Assembly: GCA_965372355.1 (NCBI GenBank) | Contig: CBDVBZ010000115.1 | Span: 1-11,845, forward strand | Length of the DNA: 11,845 bases | Origin: CBDVBZ01 sp965372355 | GTDB taxonomy: Bacteria > Krumholzibacteriota > Krumholzibacteriia > WVZY01 | Direction of reading: 5' to 3' | Shown here: piece after piece, positions 6,971-11,845 of the stretch | How the letters are laid out: each line of letters opens with the position of its first letter | Position numbering within the stretch: position 1 is the stretch's first letter | Program-made: the position numbers and the translations under genes | Notes under the pieces: model-generated | Database searches by the model: none | Seen by the model: only the letters and a program-made list of their open reading frames with translations | Told to the model about the DNA's origin: nothing

Positions 6971-7420
6971 CTATTGCCGCCCTTTCCATTCACGTTCGGC
7001 ATCGCGCTTGGCGTCACGCTCGGCGATTGTGCGTCTCTTGTCGTACGTTTTCTTGCCCTTGGCGAGCGCGAGCTCCACCTTGACGATTCCACGGGGATTG
7101 AAATAGAGCTTGAGCGGAACCAGGGTGAGCCCCTTCTCCCGAACCTTGCCGATCAGACGGCGGATCTCGCTCTTGTGCAACAACAGTTTGCGATCACGCC
7201 GCGGAGCGAGATCCACCTGTGACGTGTGCGAGTACCGGCTGATGTGAAAACCACGAAGTACGACCTCACCGCGATCGAAATCCGCATACGCGTCGGTCAG
7301 ATTGGCCTTGCCCTCGCGGAGCGATTTGACCTCGGTTCCCATCAACGCGATTCCCGCCTCGACGGTCTCGACGATCGTGTACTCGTGCCTGGCCTTCCTA
7401 TTTGAGACGATGACCTTCAT
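6971..7420 (-). CDS. smpB: SsrA-binding protein SmpB
   Basis: Partner of tmRNA in trans-translation; it delivers tmRNA to ribosomes stalled on broken messages. The chosen ATG at 7420 gives 149 residues starting MKVIVSNRKARHEY, the standard family opening. A frame extension to 7462 adds 14 residues unlike any SmpB. Marks are GIALMGTEVKSLREGKANL (23-41), FHISRYSH (58-65), DRKLLLHKSEI (76-86) and the tail KGKKTYDKRRTIAERD (121-136), which enters the ribosomal A site. It is the first gene of the minus-strand block; 57 nt separate it from the amidase, without a visible terminator. The ATG is preceded only by GGGATC, a poor ribosome-binding site, and stands very close to a candidate -10 box. No tmRNA gene is visible in this window. 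Confidence 0.95.
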   Translation of the reverse strand: MKVIVSNRKARHEYTIVETVEAGIALMGTEVKSLREGKANLTDAYADFDRGEVVLRGFHISRYSHTSQVDLAPRRDRKLLLHKSEIRRLIGKVREKGLTLVPLKLYFNPRGIVKVELALAKGKKTYDKRRTIAERDAKRDAEREWKGRQ

Positions 7421-7426
7421 GATCCC

Positions 7427-7455
7427 ATTATCCCGGCGGCCGCATGTCGGGGCAA
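7427..7455 (-). promoter_or_regulatory. Candidate smpB promoter, possibly giving a leaderless mRNA
   Basis: On the minus strand TTGCCC (7455-7450) and GATAAT (7432-7427) are separated by 17 nt; they match the -35 consensus at 4 of 6 and the -10 consensus at 5 of 6 positions. Only 6 nt lie between the -10 box and the ATG of smpB at 7420, so RNA would begin at or next to the start codon. This is a match by eye. The AT-rich stretch 7468-7500 further upstream could hold another promoter that would give a normal leader. Confidence 0.45.
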
Positions 7456-7544
7456 GCAGCAATCCTTCAAGTAGTTAAGATATATTGATAATGATGCGAT
7501 ATAACTGACCCTTGATTCGACCCGCCACGGAACCCCGGCGGCCG

Positions 7545-7573
7545 TTGACTTTTGCCCGCGCTTTCTCTATCCT
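7545..7573 (+). promoter_or_regulatory. Candidate sigma70-type promoter of the tRNA-Leu transcript
   Basis: TTGACT (7545-7550) and TATCCT (7568-7573) have exact 17-nt spacing and match the consensus at 5 of 6 and 4 of 6 positions. Transcription would start near 7580-7581, which is precisely the base of a long stem-loop (7581-7632) upstream of the tRNA-Leu gene. The next gene on this strand is tRNA-Leu at 7670, so an 89-nt leader is expected. A terminator closes the unit at about 7820. Confidence 0.6.
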
Positions 7574-7580
7574 GCTAGCT

Positions 7581-7669
7581 GTGGAATCCATGTGGCGATC
7601 CGTGCAAACGGGTGCCACTTAGTTGCTTCCACAACACACCTGACGACAATCCATGAATGCCATGGTCGT
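7581..7669 (+). other. Strongly folded 5' leader RNA in front of tRNA-Leu
   Basis: This 89-nt stretch lies between a good promoter and the tRNA-Leu 5' end. Hairpin 1 spans 7581-7632: GTGGAA pairs with TTCCAC (7581-7586 with 7627-7632). After a 5-by-8 internal loop, GTGGC pairs with GCCAC (7592-7596 with 7614-7618). After one bulged G, ATCCGT pairs with ACGGGT (7598-7603 with 7608-7613, one G-U pair), closed by a GCAA tetraloop. That makes 17 pairs in total. Hairpin 2 spans 7643-7669: ACGAC/GTCGT and CATG/CATG with loop AATGC, ending exactly one base before the tRNA. No terminator separates leader and tRNA. It may be a tRNA precursor leader removed by RNase P, a small RNA in its own right, or a regulatory element. 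I recognise no known RNA family in it. Open frames here are not gene-like. Confidence 0.45.
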
Positions 7670-7756
7670 GCCGAAGTGGTGGAATTGGCAGACGCGCTGC
7701 GTTCAGGTCGCAGTGAGGGTAACCTCGTGGGGGTTCGAATCCCCCCTTCGGCACCA
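7670..7756 (+). tRNA. tRNA-Leu(CAG) with encoded CCA end
   Basis: The acceptor stem pairs GCCGAAG (7670-7676) with CTTCGGC (7746-7752), followed by A and an encoded CCA (7754-7756). The D stem is GTG/CGC; the anticodon stem CTGCG/CGCAG (7697-7701 and 7709-7713) encloses the loop TTCAGGT with anticodon CAG (7704-7706), which reads CUG. A long variable arm with stem GAGG/CCTC (7715-7718, 7723-7726) identifies a class II tRNA, as expected for leucine. The T arm is GGGGG-TTCGAAT-CCCCC (7729-7745). All stems pair without mismatches. It stands alone between a folded leader and an intrinsic terminator, in the divergent region between the two operons. Confidence 0.97.
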
Positions 7757-7780
7757 TTTGTCGTTCGATGGGTAAGGGTG

Positions 7781-7823
7781 AGCCCTTCGGTGGAACGCTC
7801 CATTCGCCGGAGGGCTTGTTTTA
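7781..7823 (+). terminator. Intrinsic terminator after tRNA-Leu
   Basis: AGCCCTTCGG (7781-7790) pairs with CCGGAGGGCT (7807-7816) in a 10-bp stem with one G-U pair. An inner small hairpin TGGA/TCCA (7791-7794 and 7799-7802) sits in the loop. TGTTTTAT (7817-7824) follows as the U-rich tract. It lies 25 nt behind the tRNA CCA end and should end the tRNA-Leu transcript before the TRAP operon promoter. Confidence 0.85.
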
Positions 7824-7910
7824 TATGGGGTGTGCCAAGCGTCAGGCGGGGCGCGAACCGCGGGGAGAAATGGTCGGGGGGTTTTGGGGACGACTTCCGC
7901 CTGTACGTGC

Positions 7911-7940
7911 TTGACGGGTTTCGGGATAACACTCTATCGT
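7911..7940 (+). promoter_or_regulatory. Candidate promoter of the TRAP transporter operon
   Basis: TTGACG (7911-7916) and TATCGT (7935-7940) are separated by 18 nt and match the consensus at 5 of 6 and 4 of 6 positions. Transcription would begin near 7947, about 23 nt before the TatT start codon. It is the only convincing match between the upstream terminator and the operon. I see no clear operator palindrome around it. Confidence 0.45.
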
Positions 7941-7969
7941 TTACCTTTGTAGATCCCGAATGGTCACAG

Positions 7970-8857
7970 ATGAGGAGTCCTTTTTATAAGCCAAGGCTGT
8001 CGCTGCCGCTCATCGCGGTCGCTGCGATGCTTTGCTGCGTCGGCTGCTCGATGTCCAAGTTCGCCGTTGGTGCCATGGTACCGATTCTGGATAACTCCAA
8101 GACAGCGGCTCTTGCCTCGAGCGATATCCGGACATTTAGCTCGGCGACACCATCCAACCTGTTCCTGCTCGAAGGCCTTGCCGAAACGGATCCCAAGAAC
8201 CGGAATATCCGTGAGGCCACATCGATGCTCTATTTCAGCTATGCGTTTACGTTCGATGCTCCCGAGGATGAGGACTACACATCGCTCCTTTATCTCAGGG
8301 GGCTCGAGCATGGTAAGGCGGTCCTTTTTCAGAACAGGGACTTCAAGGAGGTATGGGACAAACCGTTCGACGAGTTCGCCGCCGGCACGCGTGAGCTGAG
8401 GGACAAGGATCTGCCCGCGCTCGTTTGGACGGTTGCCAACTGGTCGCAGTTTATCGGCCTTCACCTCGACTCGACCGAGGTGCTCGTGGACATCCCGCGG
8501 GTCCAGGTGCTGCTAGAGAGGGCCATCGAGCTCGATGGCAGCTATTTCGAGGGGCTCCCCTACATGATCATGGGCAGTCTGCTGGCCTTTCGCCCACCGA
8601 TGCTGGGAGGCGACCCCGAGGGCTCGAAAGCGAATTTCGACAAGGCTATCGCCGTGTCGGAAGGGAAGTTCCTTCTCGCGTACTATTTCTACGCAAGATT
8701 CTATTGCTATCGGATACAGGATGCCGACATGTTTGAATCAACTCTGATGTCGGTGATCGAGAAGCCCGACGATATTCTGCCCGAATACCGTCTGCTCAAC
8801 GCGATCGCGGCCCAGAAGTCCGCCAATCTACTCGGGAAAACCGATGAACTCTTTTAG
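7970..8857 (+). CDS. TRAP transporter TatT-component TPR lipoprotein
   Basis: A 295-residue protein of the TatT family, described from Treponema pallidum (TP0956) as a lipoprotein of tetratricopeptide-like helical repeats that works with the TRAP binding protein encoded next to it. The N-terminus (MRSPFYK, then a hydrophobic stretch) leads to VGC with C26 as the likely lipidated cysteine. The lipobox is loose, since C23 stands where Leu is usual and C22 is also present. Typical family features are the helix with ALVWTVANWSQFIG, the PPMLGGDPEGSKANFDKAI stretch, and the end RLLNAIAAQKSANLLGKTDELF. The frame is open far upstream through the tRNA, which cannot be coding; the ATG at 7970 directly precedes the signal sequence, though it lacks a strong ribosome-binding site. 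Its 3' end overlaps dctP by 14 nt. Confidence 0.88.
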   Translation: MRSPFYKPRLSLPLIAVAAMLCCVGCSMSKFAVGAMVPILDNSKTAALASSDIRTFSSATPSNLFLLEGLAETDPKNRNIREATSMLYFSYAFTFDAPEDEDYTSLLYLRGLEHGKAVLFQNRDFKEVWDKPFDEFAAGTRELRDKDLPALVWTVANWSQFIGLHLDSTEVLVDIPRVQVLLERAIELDGSYFEGLPYMIMGSLLAFRPPMLGGDPEGSKANFDKAIAVSEGKFLLAYYFYARFYCYRIQDADMFESTLMSVIEKPDDILPEYRLLNAIAAQKSANLLGKTDELF

Positions 8858-9899
8858 ACGAAAACATCCCCGCATTGTCTGGCTCCTGGTGGCCGTCGTT
8901 GCCGTTGTCGCGTTTTTTGTCGGCGACCGGTTGCTCGCCGCATCGAAACCAAAGACGCTGATCAAATTCGCCACACTGGCCCCCGATGGCAGCACGTGGA
9001 TGAAGACGATGCGCAATCTCGACAAGGAACTGCGCGCCGCGACGGAAAACCGTGTGGGGTTCAAGTTCTACCCCGGCGGTGTCCAGGGCGATGAAATGGA
9101 TGTACTGCGAAAGATACGGAACGGTCAGCTTCACGGGGGTGGCTTCACCGGGCATGGGCTCGGCGCCGTCGCCCCGGAATTCCGTACGCTGGAGCTGCCG
9201 TTTATGTACCGGAACCTCGACGAGGTCGACTATGTGAGAGAGAAACTTAACTCGCACTTTGTCGACAGCTTTGGCGAGAAGGGCTACGTGCTTCTCGGCT
9301 GGGCCGACGTGGGATTTGTCTATCTCTACTCCAATCAGCCGATCAGAACACCAGAGGACCTCCGCAAGGCGAAGATCTGGACGTGGTCGGGCGATAAGCT
9401 CGCCGTCCTGTTTTTCAAGGCGTTTGACGTATCCCCTATTCCGCTGGCGCTGCCCGATGTGCTGACGTCCCTCCAGATGGGGGTCGTCAACGCCGTCTAC
9501 TCCCCACCCCTGGCGTGTATCGCGCTACAGTGGTTTACCCGGGTCAAGTACATGACCGACGTCCCGATCACGTACGGTTTTGGGGCCATGCTCGTATCGA
9601 ACAAGGCCCTGAAGAAGGTGAGCGCCGGGGATATCGAGATTCTGAAAGATCTGGCGGGCAAATACTCGAAAACGCTGGTTGCCAAGACACGGGAACAAAA
9701 TCTCGAGGCGATCGATCTGATTCGGGATGAGGGCGTGGAGATCCTGTCGGTCGACCCGGAAGTCTCGCGTGCGTTCTTTACCATCGGTAAGGGCGCATGG
9801 CAGGACGGCATCGACGATCTCTACCCGGCTGAGCTTCTCGAACGCGTGACCTCAACCGTCGAGGAGTTTCGCAAGAACGGCAACGCGTCGCAGCAGTAA
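8844..9899 (+). CDS. dctP: TRAP transporter substrate-binding protein DctP
   Basis: Periplasmic solute receptor (351 residues) that hands its ligand to the DctQ-DctM membrane complex. Residues 11-33 form a hydrophobic N-terminal segment ending in LLAAS; there is no lipobox cysteine, so it is either a cleaved Sec signal or a permanent anchor. Family marks are IKFATLAPDGSTW (40-52), the FYPGGVQGDE region (75-84), LLGWADVGFVYLYSNQPI (150-167) and LTSLQMGVVNAVYSPP (207-222). In sialic-acid binding SiaP the matching positions carry two arginines that hold the ligand carboxylate (R127 and R147). Here these are V159 (GFVYLYSN) and W179 (AKIWTW). The Treponema homologue of this TatT-linked type has been proposed to bind hydrophobic ligands, so the ligand here may not be a simple acid. 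Coupled to the upstream TatT gene by overlap. Confidence 0.93.
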   Translation: MNSFRRKHPRIVWLLVAVVAVVAFFVGDRLLAASKPKTLIKFATLAPDGSTWMKTMRNLDKELRAATENRVGFKFYPGGVQGDEMDVLRKIRNGQLHGGGFTGHGLGAVAPEFRTLELPFMYRNLDEVDYVREKLNSHFVDSFGEKGYVLLGWADVGFVYLYSNQPIRTPEDLRKAKIWTWSGDKLAVLFFKAFDVSPIPLALPDVLTSLQMGVVNAVYSPPLACIALQWFTRVKYMTDVPITYGFGAMLVSNKALKKVSAGDIEILKDLAGKYSKTLVAKTREQNLEAIDLIRDEGVEILSVDPEVSRAFFTIGKGAWQDGIDDLYPAELLERVTSTVEEFRKNGNASQQ

Positions 9900-9920
9900 C
9901 CCCAGATTGAAAGGTCCTGC

Positions 9921-10526
9921 GTGGATCGAGGCATTCTCGCGTACTTTGGTATCGTGCTCGGGATTTTGATTCTCGCGCTTGTCCGCGCGTATCTCGACAA
10001 AAGGCCCAAGTGGAAGGCCTTCTTTGCTTTGCTGGGCGGGGTCGAGGTCGCCGTCATCGGTCTCCTCCTGGGCGCGCTGATCTTCTTTGGCTGTCTCCAA
10101 ATCTTCCTGAGAAACGTCTTTCACAGCGGGATCATCTGGGCCGACCCGCTGATGCGCCACATCGTCCTGTGGCTGGGATGTCTTGGCGGCGCTATGGCCA
10201 CAGCCCGCATCCGTCATATTAGTATCGACATCTTTTCCCGTTTTCTCCCCGGTCCCCTCCAGGCCATTCGCGACAAGATCATTTATCTGGCAACCGCCGT
10301 CGTATCATCCGTTCTCGGAATGGCCGCACTCAGGCTCGTCATAGACGAGAAGGAATTTGGTGAACAGGCGTTCCTCAACATCGATGTGTGGTTGCTCCAG
10401 ATGATCATTCCCTTTGCCTTCTTTCTGATCGCCTACCGGAGCCTGCTCAACGCGTTTCTCGGGAGAAAGGCGAGACCGCTCGACTGGGAGGAAGCACGCG
10501 GGGCCGAGGGGGTATCAGAGCCATGA
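9921..10526 (+). CDS. dctQ: TRAP transporter small permease DctQ
   Basis: Small integral membrane subunit (201 residues) of the TRAP transporter; it pairs with DctM. The usual four membrane helices lie at about 38-62, 76-95, 120-141 and 156-178. The family core includes QIFLRNVFHSGIIWADPLMR (60-79) and the following LWLGCLGGAMATARIRHISI (83-102). An additional hydrophobic segment at residues 5-22 precedes them, so the protein is longer than the common 160-175 residues and may have its N-terminus on the other side of the membrane. The start is GTG at 9921, with AAGG about 7 nt upstream and the dctP stop 21 nt upstream. The stop codon shares ATGA with the dctM start, which indicates coupled synthesis of the two membrane subunits. 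Confidence 0.9.
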   Translation: MDRGILAYFGIVLGILILALVRAYLDKRPKWKAFFALLGGVEVAVIGLLLGALIFFGCLQIFLRNVFHSGIIWADPLMRHIVLWLGCLGGAMATARIRHISIDIFSRFLPGPLQAIRDKIIYLATAVVSSVLGMAALRLVIDEKEFGEQAFLNIDVWLLQMIIPFAFFLIAYRSLLNAFLGRKARPLDWEEARGAEGVSEP

Positions 10527-11785
10527 TCCTTCTCTTTGCCATAACGCTGGCGATCCTCGTACTCTTCGGGCTGCCGCTCTTTGGCGCGCTTGGGAGTATC
10601 GCTCTCTTTGCGTTTTATCGAACGGATATCGATATCTCATCCGTCGGTGTGTCGATCTACACACTGGCGGGGTCGCCGCTTCTGATAGCTATTCCCCTCT
10701 TTACATTCGCCGGCTACCTCTTCGCCAAGAGCAAGGCGCCGGACCGTCTTGTTCACCTCTCACAGGCGTTCTTCCCCGGCGGTCTCGCCGTCGTCGCACT
10801 GGTCTCGTGCGCGATGTTCACCGCGTTCACCGGTGCGTCGGGGGTGACGATCATCGCCATGGGGGGATTGCTGCTACCGGCACTGATCAAGCAGGGCTAC
10901 AACAAGCGTTTTTCTTTGGGGCTGGTGACGACTTCGGGGAGTCTCGGTCTTCTCTTTCCGCCGAGCCTGGCGCTGATCATCTATGGCTATGTGGCCTCGG
11001 TCAACGTCGATGACCTTTTTCTGGCGGGTATCCTACCGGGGATACTGCTCGTCGCCGTTCTCTCCGGCTACGGCATTTTTAAGGGCCGCAAGATGCGGAT
11101 CGAACGGCACTCACTCTCGCTCAGGCGTATGGTCGCGGCGCTCAAGGGAGCGGCGTGGGAGGTACCGCTGCCGGTCATTATCCTCGGCGGGATCTATGGC
11201 GGGGTTATCACGGTAATGGAGGCGGCGGCGATCACCGCGCTCTATGCCCTCGTCGTGGAGGTCTTCATCTACAAAGACATCCCGGTGCGGAGACTGCCGG
11301 CGATTGTCGCGGAAAGCATGACACTCGTCGGAGGGATACTCCTGATTCTCTCGTGCGCGATCGCGATGACCAATTTTCTCATCGATGCCGAGGTACCGCT
11401 CCACATCCTCGACTGGATGAAAACCTACATCTCGAACAAATACACATTTCTGCTCTTGCTCAATATCTTCCTGCTGGTCGTCGGGTGTCTGATGGATATC
11501 TTCTCGGCGCTGATTGTGGTCGTGCCATTGATCGTCCCCGTGGCAATGGGGTTCGACGTCCACCCCGTCCATCTGGGGATCATATTTCTGACAAATCTCG
11601 AGATCGGATATCTGACGCCACCGGTGGGGCTGAACCTCTTCATATCGTCGTACCGCTTCAACCAGTCGATCGTATCGCTCTACATCGCCAGCCTTCCCTT
11701 TCTCCTTCTACTGGTATTGTGCCTGCTCGTGATCACGTACTGGCCCGCGCTGAGTCTCGTTCTTGTGAATCTGTTTGGGGGGTAG
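10523..11785 (+). CDS. dctM: TRAP transporter large permease DctM
   Basis: Large membrane subunit (420 residues), the ion-coupled transport channel of the TRAP system, probably sodium driven as in characterised members. It has about a dozen hydrophobic segments. Hallmarks are FTGASGVTIIAMGGLLLPAL (102-121) with the following KQGYNKRFSLGL, the LGLLFPPSLALIIYGY stretch (141-156), VMEAAAITALYALVVE (231-246), and near the end NLEIGYLTPPVGLNLFISSY (358-377), which is the second half of the pseudo-symmetric transport core. The frame is open 45 codons further upstream inside dctQ; the ATG at 10523 is chosen because it begins the first membrane helix, overlaps the dctQ stop by 4 nt and follows a GAGGGGG ribosome-binding site. 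It is the last gene of the operon; no terminator is visible in the remaining 60 bases. Confidence 0.94.
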   Translation: MILLFAITLAILVLFGLPLFGALGSIALFAFYRTDIDISSVGVSIYTLAGSPLLIAIPLFTFAGYLFAKSKAPDRLVHLSQAFFPGGLAVVALVSCAMFTAFTGASGVTIIAMGGLLLPALIKQGYNKRFSLGLVTTSGSLGLLFPPSLALIIYGYVASVNVDDLFLAGILPGILLVAVLSGYGIFKGRKMRIERHSLSLRRMVAALKGAAWEVPLPVIILGGIYGGVITVMEAAAITALYALVVEVFIYKDIPVRRLPAIVAESMTLVGGILLILSCAIAMTNFLIDAEVPLHILDWMKTYISNKYTFLLLLNIFLLVVGCLMDIFSALIVVVPLIVPVAMGFDVHPVHLGIIFLTNLEIGYLTPPVGLNLFISSYRFNQSIVSLYIASLPFLLLLVLCLLVITYWPALSLVLVNLFGG

Positions 11786-11845
11786 TTGTCGGGTAAGCGG
11801 TCAATCTTCGGAGTCTTTCGCTCTGCCTTCCAATGAAGTATAAAA

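Noticed and set aside
5834..7222. Long plus-strand frame of 462 codons opposite the amidase and smpB
   Set aside because: Shadow frame in GC-rich DNA: the opposite strand encodes two clear family members, and this translation shows no recognisable domain.
7522..7541. Inverted repeat CCGCC/GGCGG upstream of the tRNA-Leu promoter
   Set aside because: Only 5 bp with a 10-nt loop and no U-tract on either strand; too weak to call a terminator or operator.
7567..7932. Minus-strand frame of 121 codons (and a shorter one, 7575-7757) with GGIRTPTRLP-like and GGFEPPRGYPH-like peptides
   Set aside because: It is antisense to tRNA-Leu. Such peptides are a well-known annotation artefact of the reverse strand of tRNA-Leu genes; no ribosome-binding site or coding signal is present.
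7592..7969. Upstream extension of the TatT frame
   Set aside because: It would be translated through the folded leader, tRNA-Leu and the terminator; the signal peptide begins only at 7970.
11786..11845. TATAAA-like box at the end of the window
   Set aside because: No -35 box at proper distance and the sequence ends directly after it, so a promoter cannot be supported.

Overview
The window is one compact, GC-rich (roughly 58-60 % by eye) bacterial chromosome segment with two gene blocks pointing away from each other. Two traits indicate a Gram-negative (diderm) bacterium outside the well-studied Proteobacteria: a tripartite TRAP transporter accompanied by a TatT-type lipoprotein, known from Treponema and from several environmental diderm phyla, and an amidase with a copper-amine-oxidase-like N-terminal domain next to a GerM-domain protein. 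A spirochaete or a candidate-phylum lineage of the FCB/Latescibacteria/Krumholzibacteria kind would fit. The sequence alone does not decide this, and no mobile element, phage gene or CRISPR array is visible.

Minus strand, 7420 down to 108: one long, tightly packed series, smpB, a secreted N-acetylmuramoyl-L-alanine amidase, a membrane-anchored GerM-domain protein, murI (TTG start), rph, a doubtful 73-codon frame, rdgB, and an ABC-2 exporter pair (ATPase, then permease). The core racE/murI-gerM-rph-rdgB order matches the one in Bacillus subtilis, so the arrangement is old and conserved. It joins trans-translation, peptidoglycan precursor supply and hydrolysis, tRNA 3' maturation and nucleotide-pool cleaning. 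From rph to the permease every junction is a 4-nt GTGA or ATGA overlap, if the 73-codon frame is counted. Just past the permease, on the same strand, lies a tRNA-Pro(UGG) cut by the window edge, with its own promoter.

Divergent region, 7421 to 7969: a candidate smpB promoter whose -10 lies so close to the ATG that the mRNA may be leaderless; a good sigma70-type promoter facing right; a strongly folded 89-nt RNA segment abutting tRNA-Leu(CAG); the tRNA itself with encoded CCA; a clear intrinsic terminator; and a candidate promoter for the next operon.

Plus strand, 7970 to 11785: a four-gene operon for a TRAP transporter: TatT-family TPR lipoprotein, DctP substrate-binding protein, DctQ small membrane subunit and DctM large membrane subunit. 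All are overlapping or nearly so. The DctP lacks both arginines that bind the carboxylate of classical TRAP ligands, which together with TatT suggests a non-classical, perhaps hydrophobic ligand. The last 60 bases (11786-11845) hold no gene or terminator that I can support.

The protein-coding genes belong to known families; I do not see a wholly new multi-gene system. The items most worth a second look are the folded RNA in front of tRNA-Leu (7581-7669), the hairpin-rich tandem-repeat island between rph and rdgB (3055-3214), and the unusual ligand site of the TRAP protein.
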